From NCBI RefSeq assembly GCF_947492965.1, contig NZ_CANLOZ010000004.1, forward strand, positions 248,001-312,000: 64,000 nucleotides of DNA, written 5' to 3'. Below are positions 45,551 to 54,967 of the stretch, one piece after another (position 1 is the stretch's first letter; each line of letters starts with the position of its first letter). Origin of the DNA: an uncultured Aquimarina sp. (GTDB lineage Bacteria > Bacteroidota > Bacteroidia > Flavobacteriales > Flavobacteriaceae). The position numbers and the translations under genes are program-made. The notes under the pieces were generated by a model. It did not search any database and was not told the DNA's origin. It was given only the letters and a program-made list of their open reading frames with translations.

Positions 45551-46129
45551 TTAGACTTCAAATATAAAAAACAGTTCGCTACCCTTTCTAGGAAGAATAG
45601 AATTATAACAATTTTCTAGGGTTTTAATTTTGAATTGTGAAGAAAACAAAGAATCGTATTCTTGCTTGGTTCCGCCAAAAGGAGGACCAGATTGTTCAAA
45701 AACACGATTAAATAAAACTCCCACCAATTTCCCCTTGTTTTTTAGTAATGACCTCATTTTAGAAACGTACTCTCTTCTTTGTTTGGGCACTAACGCACAG
45801 AAAAATGTTTGTTCTATAATCAGATCGAATTTACCTTCAATCTCAAAAAAATCATTGTGTATGATATGTTTTTTAGGAAAGGTGGGATTGTTTCTTTGAA
45901 ATTGATTTAATGTTTCTTTTACAAAATCTACGATATATACATTTTTGAAATCTTTGGAGTGCAAGTAAATGGCTTCATAGGCATTTCCACATCCTGGAAT
46001 TAGTATTTTTAAATCTTTGTTTTTTAACTGGTCAGCATATGTTGCGATAGGAGTAGAGACGTAGCCTATATCCCATCCAGTCTGATTTTGTTCATATTTC
46101 TGAGTCCAAAAAGCTGCGTCTAATTTCAT
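45551..46129 (-). CDS. TPMT-family SAM-dependent methyltransferase
   Basis: 192 aa. WDIGYVSTPI near the N-terminus and the SAM loop ILIPGCGNAYEAI (about 42-54) are marks of the thiopurine/thiol/halide methyltransferase family, as is EQTFFCALVPKQR. By family it methylates a thiol, halide or selenium compound; in marine bacteria such enzymes can give methyl halides or dimethyl sulfide. The exact substrate is unknown. Its start overlaps the end of the S4-domain gene by 4 bp. Confidence 0.85.
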   Translation of the reverse strand: MKLDAAFWTQKYEQNQTGWDIGYVSTPIATYADQLKNKDLKILIPGCGNAYEAIYLHSKDFKNVYIVDFVKETLNQFQRNNPTFPKKHIIHNDFFEIEGKFDLIIEQTFFCALVPKQRREYVSKMRSLLKNKGKLVGVLFNRVFEQSGPPFGGTKQEYDSLFSSQFKIKTLENCYNSILPRKGSELFFIFEV

Positions 46130-46515
46130 TCTTCGCTATCGTTATCTGATGGTCCTTCAAACCAATCATCAATATCTCTTCGATCTTTCTTAGTAGGTCT
46201 ACCCATTCCCTTTTTGCGATAATAATCCTTAGAATAGTTTAAAAGGTCTAATTTTTGCAACGCTTCTTCTGGAGTAACGTCTTTACGGTATATGTCGACT
46301 AGTTTAGCACCTAGTCGGCTTTTTGGTGTGTCTAAAACGATAAGTTCATAATTTACTTGGTTCTTGCGAACAGTAATTTTATCTGTAGGATATATTTCTC
46401 TAGATGGTTTTATAAGATCTCCATTTACACGAACTTTTCCTTCTTTACAAGCTTTTGTAGCTATGCTACGTGTCTTATAATACCTGATACACCATAAATA
46501 TTTATCAACTCGCAT
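46126..46515 (-). CDS. hslR: S4-domain RNA-binding protein (HslR-like)
   Basis: 129 aa. An S4 fold at the N-terminus (MRVDKYLWCIRYYKTRSIA, then KVRVNGDLIKPSREI) binds structured RNA. HslR-type proteins bind 50S subunits with stalled nascent chains after heat shock and help recycle them. The C-terminal tail is basic then acidic (KKDRRDIDDW). It is translationally coupled to the methyltransferase gene. Confidence 0.85.
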   Translation of the reverse strand: MRVDKYLWCIRYYKTRSIATKACKEGKVRVNGDLIKPSREIYPTDKITVRKNQVNYELIVLDTPKSRLGAKLVDIYRKDVTPEEALQKLDLLNYSKDYYRKKGMGRPTKKDRRDIDDWFEGPSDNDSEE

Positions 46516-46605
46516 AAAAAATGATTAAAAAATGCGTTTATCTCTAATAATAGTTGAGCAAAAGTACAAGAAAATTGTATCTTGCGCCTTCAAAAAAGCA
46601 ATCAG

Positions 46606-47805
46606 ATGAGTATAAAAAGATATATTCTAGCCATAGGTGTTGTTATGGCAGCTTTATATGCATGTAATAATGACGATGATGATGGTATTATTGCAGTACC
46701 ACCAAGGGATGAAGCAGAACAGGAAGCAGATGAAGCACCAATTATCGAAGATTATCTAAAAACCCACTTTTTTAGATTTGTAGATAATGAGTTCAACCCA
46801 GATTACCAGGTTATTCAGTTTGATACGATAGCAGGAGCGAATAGTGCTGAAACCTCCATATGGGATTCTGGACTGTTGCAAACCAAAACTGTCACTAGAA
46901 ATGATGTTGATTATACATTGTATATCATGAGTCATAATGCTGGAAATGCTGAACAAAGACAGACTAGATTTGCGGATTCGACTTTTGTGACCTATCGAGG
47001 TGAGGTGTTTTACGACTATGAAGATGATGATGGAGATGGTATTCCAAATGATGGAGATGTAGATGCAGATGGAGATGGAGAACCAGACATGGTAGATGAA
47101 ACCGAAACGAAGACAGATAGCGATGGAGATGGAATTGCAGACGATAGTGATGTTGATAATAATCCAGGTGAACCAGACTCTGATGGTGATGGTGTAATAG
47201 ATGTCAATGATCCTGTGGATAATAACAATCCGAACAGAAGAGTTTTTGATAGTGCTGTAAATCCCTTATGGTTTGATCTAGTTTCAGTGGTTGATGGTTT
47301 TAGAGAGGCGATTACTGATTTTAAAGGTGCTTCTGGTTTTACAGAAAATAACGATGGAACAGTTAGTTATGGCATGGATTTCGGTAATTTTACGGTTATC
47401 ATGCCCTCTGGGTTAGCATATTTTGCTGAACCTCAAAATGGAATACCGCAATACGCACCACTTATCTTTCATGTGCAGTTATACGGAAGTGTTGAAGCAG
47501 ACCATGATAATGACGGTGTTCCTTCTTATTTAGAAGATTTGGATGGAGACAGATTGGTGTTTGATACGGATGATGATACAGATAGTAATGGGTTTCCTAA
47601 CTATTTAGATCCAGATGACGACGGTGATGGTACTTTAACTATCGACGAAGATTTGGAGCCTGATACAGACTTAACTGTGGATAGAGATGGAGATGGAGAT
47701 CCGACAAATGATATAGGAGATGGAGATCCAACGAATGATGATACTGATGGAGATGGAATTCCAAACTATCTAGATACAGATGATACAGCTTCAAGAGAAG
47801 ATTAA
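46606..47805 (+). CDS. lipoprotein with FKBP-like domain and calcium-binding Asp repeats
   Basis: 399 aa from the ATG at 46606. This start gives a short lipoprotein signal with Cys about 20 residues in (ALYACNNDDDDG); a longer frame begins upstream with a TTG. The middle carries two runs of thrombospondin-type-3-like Ca2+ motifs (DGDGIPNDGDVDADGDG and similar), one before and one after an FKBP-like peptidyl-prolyl isomerase core (IMPSGLAYF...PLIFHVQLYG). FKBP lipoproteins of this build are known in flavobacteria, some linked to gliding. Isomerase activity is not certain. Confidence 0.75.
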   Translation: MSIKRYILAIGVVMAALYACNNDDDDGIIAVPPRDEAEQEADEAPIIEDYLKTHFFRFVDNEFNPDYQVIQFDTIAGANSAETSIWDSGLLQTKTVTRNDVDYTLYIMSHNAGNAEQRQTRFADSTFVTYRGEVFYDYEDDDGDGIPNDGDVDADGDGEPDMVDETETKTDSDGDGIADDSDVDNNPGEPDSDGDGVIDVNDPVDNNNPNRRVFDSAVNPLWFDLVSVVDGFREAITDFKGASGFTENNDGTVSYGMDFGNFTVIMPSGLAYFAEPQNGIPQYAPLIFHVQLYGSVEADHDNDGVPSYLEDLDGDRLVFDTDDDTDSNGFPNYLDPDDDGDGTLTIDEDLEPDTDLTVDRDGDGDPTNDIGDGDPTNDDTDGDGIPNYLDTDDTASRED

Positions 47806-47813
47806 ATAAAAAA

Positions 47814-47840
47814 ACTCCGGTACTAACCGGAGTTTTTTTA
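47814..47840. terminator. bidirectional terminator
   Basis: ACTCCGGT / ACCGGAGT with a 4-nt loop, flanked by seven A and seven T. It serves the FKBP lipoprotein and the convergent outer membrane protein gene. Confidence 0.92.
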
Positions 47841-47859
47841 TTCTTATTTCGTTTTTTAA

Positions 47860-48477
47860 TTAAAGATCTAATGCCAAACTAAGTATAAATTGATTAGGTC
47901 TAGAGTCTACTCTAATGGTTTGCCCAGTATTTTCATCAATAGATTGCGCTTGATTTTCAGAAATACCTCTTTCGTATCTAAGATCAATATTAAGGCGTCT
48001 TATTTGTAAACCTACTCCAAATTGAACACCTACCGTAAATTCATTCTTAACATTGCTTAAACGAACATCTTCGAGGTTGTTATCTATGATATATTGCAAA
48101 GAAGGACCACCAAAAACATGTAATGGACCTAATAGATATACTCCTGCTAGAATGGGTAAATCTAATTTTTTTAGATCATAATCTAGTTCGCGATTGTTAA
48201 ACGAATACGAGCTATTGTTTTGTGTATACTGTAGCTCTGGTTTTAGGTAAAAATTATCGGTAATATCGCCTCTTAGAAATACACCTATATGATAACCAAC
48301 ACGATCATCTGCGTTTTCGGAAAGTAAATTATCCCCAGCATTGGTAAGATCTGTGAATTCAATCTTACCGTTATCTCCGTAGTTGAGACCTGCTTTTACC
48401 CCAAAATTTAATCCTTTGTCCTGACCAATAATTGTAAATGAACTAAAAAGAATTAATAACACTAATACATTTTTCAT
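47860..48477 (-). CDS. outer membrane beta-barrel protein
   Basis: 205 aa with a signal peptide ending near residue 19 (TIIGQ). The mature part is made of alternating amphipathic strands (GVKAGLNYG, YHIGVFLRG, FYLKPELQYTQ, FTVGVQFGVGLQI) and ends in a hydrophobic pattern, LSLALDL. This is the small OprF/OmpA-barrel-like porin family type common in Bacteroidetes. Specific function unknown. Confidence 0.8.
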   Translation of the reverse strand: MKNVLVLLILFSSFTIIGQDKGLNFGVKAGLNYGDNGKIEFTDLTNAGDNLLSENADDRVGYHIGVFLRGDITDNFYLKPELQYTQNNSSYSFNNRELDYDLKKLDLPILAGVYLLGPLHVFGGPSLQYIIDNNLEDVRLSNVKNEFTVGVQFGVGLQIRRLNIDLRYERGISENQAQSIDENTGQTIRVDSRPNQFILSLALDL

Positions 48478-48582
48478 TTTAAATGAGTTTTAAAAGATGA
48501 ATAAATAACTAACTATTTTTTTGGTTGCGGTCAGTGTTTCTAGTATAACGAAAATAGAAACTTATTATTCTTAATAGTAATC

Positions 48583-48615
48583 AAAAAGCCTTCCATTTTT
48601 GATGGAAGGCTTTTT
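48583..48615. terminator. terminator of the transketolase operon
   Basis: AAAAAGCCTTCCAT / ATGGAAGGCTTTTT with a 5-nt loop; T tract on both strands. It lies after the transketolase C-terminal gene on the minus strand. Confidence 0.88.
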
Positions 48616-48644
48616 ATTATGAATTATGGAAGAAAATATATTCT

Positions 48645-49598
48645 CTATTTTCTTTTAATTACTTTTTCAACTGCATTTACAATAGCTTCTGCATTTAATC
48701 CATACTTAGCCATTAGTTGATCAGGAGTACCACTTTCTCCAAAGGTGTCGTTAGTAGCAATAAACTCCTGAGGAACTGGATAATTCTGAGCTAGTACTCT
48801 AGAAACACTTTCTCCAAGTCCGCCAAGGTAGTTGTGCTCTTCTGCAGTTACAATACAACCTGTCTTTTTTACAGAATTTAATATCGCTTCGTCATCAAGA
48901 GGTTTAATGGTATGGATATTAATTACTTCCACACTGATTCCTTTGGCTTCAAGTGTTTCGGCTGCTAACAAAGATTCCCATACTAAATGACCAGTAGCAA
49001 CTATCGTAACGTCACTACCTTCTTGTAAGTGTACTGCTTTTCCTATTTCAAATTTTTGATCTTCTGGAGTGAAATTAGCAACTTTTGGTCTTCCAAAACG
49101 TAAATATACAGGTCCTTCATATTCTGCAATCGCTATGGTAGCGGCTTTAGTTTGGTTATAATCACATGGATTAATTACTACCATTCCTGGTAGCATTTTC
49201 ATTAAACCTATATCTTCCAAAATCTGATGTGTAGCACCATCTTCTCCAAGTGTCAATCCTGCGTGAGATGCACAGATTTTTACATTTTTTCCACTATAAG
49301 CAATAGATTGTCTTATTTGATCGTATACACGACCTGTAGAAAAATTAGCAAATGTACCTGTAAAAGGAATCTTTCCTCCTATAGTTAATCCAGCAGCAAT
49401 TCCCATCATATTAGCCTCTGCAATTCCAATCTGAAAAAAACGATCCGGATTGTTAGCTATAAATGCATCCATTTTTAGAGAACCAATAAGATCTGCACAC
49501 AATGCAACAACATTCTCATTTGTTTTTCCAAGTACTTCAAGCCCCGCTCCAAAACCTGATCGAGTGTCTTTTTTTCCTGTATCTATATATTTTTTCAT
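48645..49598 (-). CDS. transketolase, C-terminal subunit
   Basis: 317 aa. It carries the pyrimidine-binding domain with the catalytic Glu region (IGIAEANMMGIAAGL) and the C-terminal domain of transketolase. Here these form a separate polypeptide that pairs with the N-terminal subunit encoded 42 bp upstream. The complex moves two-carbon units between sugar phosphates in the pentose phosphate pathway. Split transketolases of this type are widespread in Bacteroidetes and archaea. Confidence 0.92.
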   Translation of the reverse strand: MKKYIDTGKKDTRSGFGAGLEVLGKTNENVVALCADLIGSLKMDAFIANNPDRFFQIGIAEANMMGIAAGLTIGGKIPFTGTFANFSTGRVYDQIRQSIAYSGKNVKICASHAGLTLGEDGATHQILEDIGLMKMLPGMVVINPCDYNQTKAATIAIAEYEGPVYLRFGRPKVANFTPEDQKFEIGKAVHLQEGSDVTIVATGHLVWESLLAAETLEAKGISVEVINIHTIKPLDDEAILNSVKKTGCIVTAEEHNYLGGLGESVSRVLAQNYPVPQEFIATNDTFGESGTPDQLMAKYGLNAEAIVNAVEKVIKRK

Positions 49599-49640
49599 GA
49601 ATAGTTTTTTTGAGTGATTCAGTATAAAATCACTTATATC

Positions 49641-50486
49641 TTAATAGTCTCCTAAAGTTTCAGGATTTTGTGCTAAACCAATTTCTAATTGTTCATCATT
49701 CGGAGCTTTTCCATGCCAGGCATGTGTATGCATCATAAAATCAACACCATTACCCATCACAGTATGCATTAGTACGCAAACAGGTTTACCTTTGCCTGTT
49801 CTACTTTTTGCTTCTTTTAAGCCATCTACTACAGCTGTGATATTATTTCCTTCTTTAATTTCCATAACATCCCATCCAAAAGCCTCAAATTTAGCTTTAA
49901 GACTTCCTAAGGCTAATACATCATCAGTAGATCCATCAATTTGCTGACCATTTAAATCAATAGTAGAAACTAAATTGTCTACTTTTTTTCCAGCAGCATA
50001 CATGGCAGCTTCCCAAATTTGACCTTCTTGTAATTCACCATCACCATGAAGACTATAGACAATGTGATCGTCATTGTTTAGTTTTTTTGCTTGTGCAGCA
50101 CCTATAGCTACAGACATTCCTTGACCAAGAGATCCTGAAGCAATTCGGATACCTGGAAGTCCTTCGTGAGTAGTTGGATGTCCTTGAAGCCTACTGTCGA
50201 TTAATCTAAAGGTGTTTAGCTCTTCTACTGGAAAATATCCACTGCGAGCTAATACACTGTAATAAACTGGTGAAATATGTCCGTTAGATAAGAAGAAAAG
50301 ATCTTCTCCTATTCCATCCATATCGAAACCGTCTTTTCTGTCAAGAATTTCTTGGTAAAGAGCTACAAAGAATTCTGTACATCCCAAAGAACCACCTGGG
50401 TGCCCTGAGTTTACTTTGTGAACTTGTCGTAAAATGTCTCTACGTACCTGAGTCACAAAATCTTCTAATTGTTGTGTTTTTGGCAT
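49641..50486 (-). CDS. transketolase, N-terminal subunit
   Basis: 281 aa, the thiamine diphosphate-binding domain: HKVNSGHPGGSLGCTEFF at the start, the GDG...N cofactor motif as HGDGELQEGQIWEA followed by STIDLNGQQ. Together with the next gene it makes a full transketolase. A textbook Bacteroidetes promoter lies just upstream. First gene of a two-gene operon. Confidence 0.94.
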   Translation of the reverse strand: MPKTQQLEDFVTQVRRDILRQVHKVNSGHPGGSLGCTEFFVALYQEILDRKDGFDMDGIGEDLFFLSNGHISPVYYSVLARSGYFPVEELNTFRLIDSRLQGHPTTHEGLPGIRIASGSLGQGMSVAIGAAQAKKLNNDDHIVYSLHGDGELQEGQIWEAAMYAAGKKVDNLVSTIDLNGQQIDGSTDDVLALGSLKAKFEAFGWDVMEIKEGNNITAVVDGLKEAKSRTGKGKPVCVLMHTVMGNGVDFMMHTHAWHGKAPNDEQLEIGLAQNPETLGDY

Positions 50487-50517
50487 TGCTATGCTGATTA
50501 GCTTTATGATTAAGGCG

Positions 50518-50548
50518 CAAAAATACAGGTTTTGAGTACTGTAGCAAA
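50518..50548 (-). promoter_or_regulatory. transketolase operon promoter
   Basis: On the minus strand, TTTG (complement of 50545-50548), 19-bp spacer, TATTTTTG (complement of 50518-50525). Both boxes and spacing match the Bacteroidetes consensus. Confidence 0.75.
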
Positions 50549-50635
50549 ATGTGGATGCAGCTTTTAATTAAGATCCTATTGTTAATAACGAAAACTTTTC
50601 GAAAATGAGACTTTATCAAAGTAGTTTTAGTTAGT

Positions 50636-50643
50636 TATCTTTG
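50636..50643 (+). promoter_or_regulatory. tgt operon -7 box
   Basis: TATCTTTG, consensus TAnnTTTG, 20 bp before the tgt start. No good -33 TTG at the expected place. Confidence 0.5.
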
Positions 50644-50663
50644 CGCTCTACGAAATAGAAATT

Positions 50664-51794
50664 ATGCAATTCGACCTATTATCAACAGATCCACAAAGCA
50701 AAGCAAGAGCAGGAAAAGTAACAACAGATCACGGAGTAATTGAAACTCCAATTTTTATGCCTGTTGGTACCGTAGCTACAGTAAAAGGAGTGCATCAACG
50801 AGAATTGAAAAATGATATCAATCCAGATATTATATTAGGAAATACCTATCATTTATACTTAAGGCCGCAAACACCTATTCTAGAGAAAGCAGGTGGTCTG
50901 CATAAATTTATGAATTGGGATAGAAATATTCTTACAGATAGTGGAGGATATCAGGTGTATTCATTATCAGCGAATCGCAAAATTAAAGAAGAAGGGGTAA
51001 AGTTTAAATCACATATTGATGGTTCTTATCATGTTTTTACTCCCGAAAATGTTATGGAAATTCAACGAACCATAGGGGCAGATATCATAATGGCTTTTGA
51101 TGAATGTACTCCATATCCTTGTGATTACAATTATGCAAAAAGAAGTATGCATATGACACACAGGTGGTTAGATCGATGTATGCAACATCTGGAAAAAGTT
51201 CCAGTTAAATATGGATATGATCAGACTTTTTTTCCTATCGTGCAAGGAAGTACTTATAAAGATCTAAGAAGACAGTCTGCCGAGTATATCGCTAATGCTG
51301 GAGCTGAAGGAAATGCAATTGGAGGTTTATCTGTTGGAGAGCCAGCGGAAGAAATGTATGCTATGACAGAAGTAGTAACAGAAATATTACCAGAGGATAA
51401 GCCTAGATATTTAATGGGAGTAGGTACTCCTATAAATATTTTAGAAAATATTGCACTAGGTATAGATATGTTTGATTGTGTAATGCCAACTCGAAACGGA
51501 AGAAATGGAATGTTGTTTACAGCGCATGGTACCATAAATATTAAGAATAAAAAGTGGGAAGATGATTTTTCTCCGATAGATGAAATGGGAATTACCTATG
51601 TAGATACAGAATATTCCAAAGCATATTTAAGACACCTATTCACGGTAAACGAAATGTTAGGAAGGCAAATTGCTACAATTCATAATTTAGGATTTTATTT
51701 ATGGTTGGTTCGTGAGGCTAGAAAACATATCTTAGCTGGCGATTTTTATACATGGAAAAATATGATGGTAAAACAAATGGATAAAAGATTGTAG
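50664..51794 (+). CDS. tgt: tRNA-guanine transglycosylase without zinc cysteines
   Basis: 376 aa, normal length. It exchanges guanine-34 of tRNAs for preQ1 in queuosine synthesis. Active-site residues are kept: Asp92 (TDSGGYQVYS) and the nucleophile Asp268 (GIDMFDCVMPTRN). The C-terminal zinc site is not. Canonical enzymes have C-x-C-x2-C plus His; here the aligned residues are Gly309, Thr311 and Asp314, and only His340 remains. The surrounding sequence (EYSKAYLRHLF) is otherwise conserved, so this is a lineage variant and not a broken gene. First gene of an operon with lptG and an EamA transporter. Confidence 0.93.
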   Translation: MQFDLLSTDPQSKARAGKVTTDHGVIETPIFMPVGTVATVKGVHQRELKNDINPDIILGNTYHLYLRPQTPILEKAGGLHKFMNWDRNILTDSGGYQVYSLSANRKIKEEGVKFKSHIDGSYHVFTPENVMEIQRTIGADIIMAFDECTPYPCDYNYAKRSMHMTHRWLDRCMQHLEKVPVKYGYDQTFFPIVQGSTYKDLRRQSAEYIANAGAEGNAIGGLSVGEPAEEMYAMTEVVTEILPEDKPRYLMGVGTPINILENIALGIDMFDCVMPTRNGRNGMLFTAHGTINIKNKKWEDDFSPIDEMGITYVDTEYSKAYLRHLFTVNEMLGRQIATIHNLGFYLWLVREARKHILAGDFYTWKNMMVKQMDKRL

Positions 51795-51795
51795 T

Positions 51796-52872
51796 TTGAA
51801 AATATTAGACTGGTACATACTTAAGAGATATTTAGGAACATTTTTTACAATGATCCTATTGTTCATTCCTATTGGTATTATTGTGGATCTTTCTGAGAAA
51901 ATCGATAATATGTTGGAGCATAAGGTGCCATTCGCTGCGGTGGTTTCTTATTATCTTGATTTTACTGTTTACTTCGCTAACCTTTTATTTCCTTTATTCG
52001 TTTTTTTATCAGTAATCTGGTTTACTTCCAAACTGGCTAACAAAACAGAAATTATTGCTTTTTTAAGTTCTGGAGTATCATTTTGGAGATTTCTTAGACC
52101 ATATATGATTGGAGCAATTCTCATTTGTTTAGGAGCATTAGCGATGGGACTTTTTTTAGCACCAAAAGCTAGTCAGGGATTTAACGAATTCAAATACTCT
52201 TATTTAAAGAAAGGTAAAAAAGTTCAGGAAACCCGAAATGTATATCGACAGTTAAATGACAGTATATTTTTGTATGCTAATGACTTTAAACCTCTTAAGA
52301 AAAAAGCGACCAATTTTACTTTAGAATATTTTGATGGTAATAAATTAGTCACAAAAATTTCTGCAAGAACCATTACTTACATCGAGAAAGATAGTATATA
52401 TGAATTGAGAGATTTTGTGAAACGAACTATTCTTGAGAACGAAGACATTATCGAAAAGGCAAGAAAAAAAGATACTGTGTTACCTTTTAATATTGATGAA
52501 TTTACACCAGTAACTTATGTGGCAGAAACGCTTAACTATATGGAGTTAAGTAAGTTTATTGAAAAAGAGACTAAAAGAGGTTCTTCGGATATCAATAGAT
52601 ATAAAGTAGTGGCCTATAAAAGATGGAGTATTCCTGTTTCGGCATTTATATTAACTGTCATTGGGGTAGCAGTTTCTTCTATGAAAAGAAGAGGAGGAAT
52701 GGGAATAAATTTAGCGGTAGGAATTTCATTAGCTTTTGTTTTTATCTTTTTTGATAAAGTTCTTGGAACCTTGGCAAATCAATCGGATTTTCCACCTCTA
52801 GTAGCAGTGTGGTTTCCAAACGTTTCTTTCGGAATATTAGCAATCTATTTATTGTATAATGCCAAACGCTAA
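51796..52872 (+). CDS. lptG: LptF/LptG family LPS export permease
   Basis: 358 aa from a TTG start one base after the tgt stop; no ATG fits the conserved N-terminus KILDWYILKRYLG. Six membrane segments flank a periplasmic jellyroll domain (about 135-260). With LptB and a partner permease it pulls LPS from the inner membrane to the LptC-A-D bridge. The TTG start and 1-bp spacing suggest coupling to tgt translation. Overlaps the next gene by 14 bp. Confidence 0.88.
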   Translation: MKILDWYILKRYLGTFFTMILLFIPIGIIVDLSEKIDNMLEHKVPFAAVVSYYLDFTVYFANLLFPLFVFLSVIWFTSKLANKTEIIAFLSSGVSFWRFLRPYMIGAILICLGALAMGLFLAPKASQGFNEFKYSYLKKGKKVQETRNVYRQLNDSIFLYANDFKPLKKKATNFTLEYFDGNKLVTKISARTITYIEKDSIYELRDFVKRTILENEDIIEKARKKDTVLPFNIDEFTPVTYVAETLNYMELSKFIEKETKRGSSDINRYKVVAYKRWSIPVSAFILTVIGVAVSSMKRRGGMGINLAVGISLAFVFIFFDKVLGTLANQSDFPPLVAVWFPNVSFGILAIYLLYNAKR

Positions 52873-53773
52873 ACTTCAAAATTATTTACATTTTCATTTT
52901 ATTGTTTTCGTCTGGGGATTTACCGCAATACTGGGCGAACTAATTACCATTGAGGCTTTACCGCTGGTTTGGTATAGAATGTTAATGGCTTCAGGTTTTA
53001 TTTATCTATTTATTCTTTTCAGGAAAGTTTCACTTAAGATATCAAAAAAACTCTTTATGGTTTTAGGTATTGCAGGTGTTATTATTGCATTACATTGGAT
53101 CACATTTTTTGCAGCCATAAAAGCATCTAATGTTTCCATTACACTGGCAGTATTATCTACTGGTGCCTTTTTTACCTCAATTTTAGAACCAATATTTTAT
53201 AAGAGAAAGTTGATCTGGTATGAAGTGGTTTTTGGATTGATGGTGATTTGCGGATTGTACATCATATTTAATGTAGAAGGAGATTATGTCCTTGGAATTA
53301 TGTATGCAATCTGTTCTGCATTCTTATCGTCAGTATTTTCATTAATTAATGGAAAAATAGCGCAGCAATATTCACCATCCATGATCTCGTTTTATGAATT
53401 GTTAAGTGGTGTTGGATTTATAACGATCTATCTTTTTGCTATTTCTTTTTTGGGAACGGAAGGAGAAGGATTTTCTAGATCATTCTTTCAACTATCTACT
53501 TCAGATTGGATATATCTTATCATATTAGCTTCTGTATGTACTGCATATGCCTTTATTGGTTCGGTGCAAGTAATGAAGTATTTAAGTCCATATACTGTTA
53601 TGTTAACCATTAATTTGGAGCCTGTCTATGGTATTGTACTAGCGTATCTAATTTTTGGTGATGCAGAAAAAATGAATCCAGAATTTTACTACGGAGCACT
53701 AATAATTTTGGGGACTGTGGTGCTAAATGGAATTTTTAAGAATCTAAAAAAAATAAAAATACAAAAGTCTTAA
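52859..53773 (+). CDS. EamA/DMT family transporter
   Basis: 304 aa with ten predicted membrane helices as two five-helix EamA repeats, the drug/metabolite transporter architecture. FVWGFTAILGELI at the start and LEPVYGIVLAYLIFGD near the end are typical motifs of the two halves. It should move a small metabolite across the inner membrane, but the substrate is unknown. Its start lies within the lptG gene. Confidence 0.88.
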   Translation: MPNAKLQNYLHFHFIVFVWGFTAILGELITIEALPLVWYRMLMASGFIYLFILFRKVSLKISKKLFMVLGIAGVIIALHWITFFAAIKASNVSITLAVLSTGAFFTSILEPIFYKRKLIWYEVVFGLMVICGLYIIFNVEGDYVLGIMYAICSAFLSSVFSLINGKIAQQYSPSMISFYELLSGVGFITIYLFAISFLGTEGEGFSRSFFQLSTSDWIYLIILASVCTAYAFIGSVQVMKYLSPYTVMLTINLEPVYGIVLAYLIFGDAEKMNPEFYYGALIILGTVVLNGIFKNLKKIKIQKS

Positions 53774-53796
53774 TACTAGTTTAGGAAGTATTGTTT

Positions 53797-53804
53797 TATA
53801 TTTG
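53797..53804 (+). promoter_or_regulatory. accA -7 box
   Basis: TATATTTG, consensus, 41 bp before the accA start; -33 box not clear. Confidence 0.5.
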
Positions 53805-53845
53805 TCTGCTAACCCTAGTTAAAAAAAACAAAATATATTCTTGAT

Positions 53846-54799
53846 ATGGAATATTTAGAATTTGAACTCCCCATAAAAGAACTCGAAGAACAATTTCAAA
53901 AAGCCTGTGCTATTGGAGAAGAAAGTGATGTTGATGTTACCGATACGTGCAAGCAAATTGAGAAGAAGTTAAATGAGACTAAAAAGGAAATTTACAAGAA
54001 TCTTACTGCTTGGCAAAGAGTACAGTTATCGAGACATCCTTCTAGGCCTTATACCTTAGATTATATCAATGCGATATGCGGTGATTCCTTCTTGGAATTA
54101 CATGGTGATCGAACTGTAAAGGATGACAAAGCAATGATTGGTGGTTTAGGTAAAATTGGCGATCAAAGTTTTATGTTCATTGGTCAACAAAAAGGTTTTA
54201 ATACTAAAACCAGACAATATAGAAATTTTGGTATGGCAAATCCTGAAGGGTACAGAAAGGCTTTGCGTTTGATGAAAAGTGCAGAGAAATTTGGTATTCC
54301 TGTGGTAAGCTTCATTGATACTCCAGGTGCATATCCTGGTTTAGAAGCAGAAGAAAGAGGCCAAGGAGAAGCAATTGCAAGAAATATCTTGGAAATGACA
54401 CGTCTCAAAGTTCCTATTATTGTTATAATTATTGGCGAAGGTGCTAGTGGAGGAGCTTTAGGAATTGGAGTAGGAGACAAAGTATTGATGCTAGAAAATT
54501 CTTGGTATTCTGTTATTTCTCCAGAGAACTGTTCTTCTATATTGTGGAGAAGCTGGGAACAAAAAGAAATTGCAGCAGAAGCCTTAAAATTAACTGCTAA
54601 GGATAGTGTAAAACTGAAAGTGGTTGATGAAATAGTTAGAGAGCCTCTTGGAGGAGCTCATAGCAATAGAGAAGAAACTTTTAAAGCAGTACGCGATAAA
54701 ATAATATCATCTTTAGAGGAGATGAAAAACTTATCACCAGAAGAATTGGTAGAAAAGCGTATGGATAAATATGCTAATATGGGAGTCTTTAAAGGCTAA
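53846..54799 (+). CDS. accA: acetyl-CoA carboxylase carboxyltransferase subunit alpha
   Basis: 317 aa. With AccD it transfers CO2 from biotin-BCCP to acetyl-CoA, the first step of fatty acid synthesis. The crotonase-type core has [27 protein letters not shown] and the oxyanion-forming [15 protein letters not shown]. The N-terminal helical hairpin contains the usual [14 protein letters not shown] stretch. Monocistronic with its own promoter and terminator. Confidence 0.96.
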   Translation: MEYLEFELPIKELEEQFQKACAIGEESDVDVTDTCKQIEKKLNETKKEIYKNLTAWQRVQLSRHPSRPYTLDYINAICGDSFLELHGDRTVKDDKAMIGGLGKIGDQSFMFIGQQKGFNTKTRQYRNFGMANPEGYRKALRLMKSAEKFGIPVVSFIDTPGAYPGLEAEERGQGEAIARNILEMTRLKVPIIVIIIGEGASGGALGIGVGDKVLMLENSWYSVISPENCSSILWRSWEQKEIAAEALKLTAKDSVKLKVVDEIVREPLGGAHSNREETFKAVRDKIISSLEEMKNLSPEELVEKRMDKYANMGVFKG

Positions 54800-54824
54800 C
54801 CCCTATTAAATCACTTGACAAAAA

Positions 54825-54855
54825 AATCTGAAGTTTTTGACTTCGGATTTTTTTG
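54825..54855 (+). terminator. accA terminator
   Basis: AATCTGAAGT / ACTTCGGATT (one wobble) with a 5-nt loop, followed by T7. Confidence 0.85.
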
Positions 54856-54896
54856 TGCTTATTAACAATATAATTAAGTTATTAACAGTTCAATTG

Positions 54897-54926
54897 TTGA
54901 TGACTGGTGGACATTCATTACCTTTG
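54897..54926 (+). promoter_or_regulatory. dnaB promoter
   Basis: TTG at 54897-54899, 19-bp spacer, TACCTTTG at 54919-54926: full Bacteroidetes consensus, 41 bp before the dnaB ATG. Confidence 0.75.
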
Positions 54927-54967
54927 TAAAAGGTCCATCTCTTTACAATTTTTTTACATTCGTGGTT

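Noticed and set aside
49641..50486. Transketolase as a broken gene
   Set aside because: Both halves have proper starts and complete domains, and the split form is a known arrangement in this phylum.
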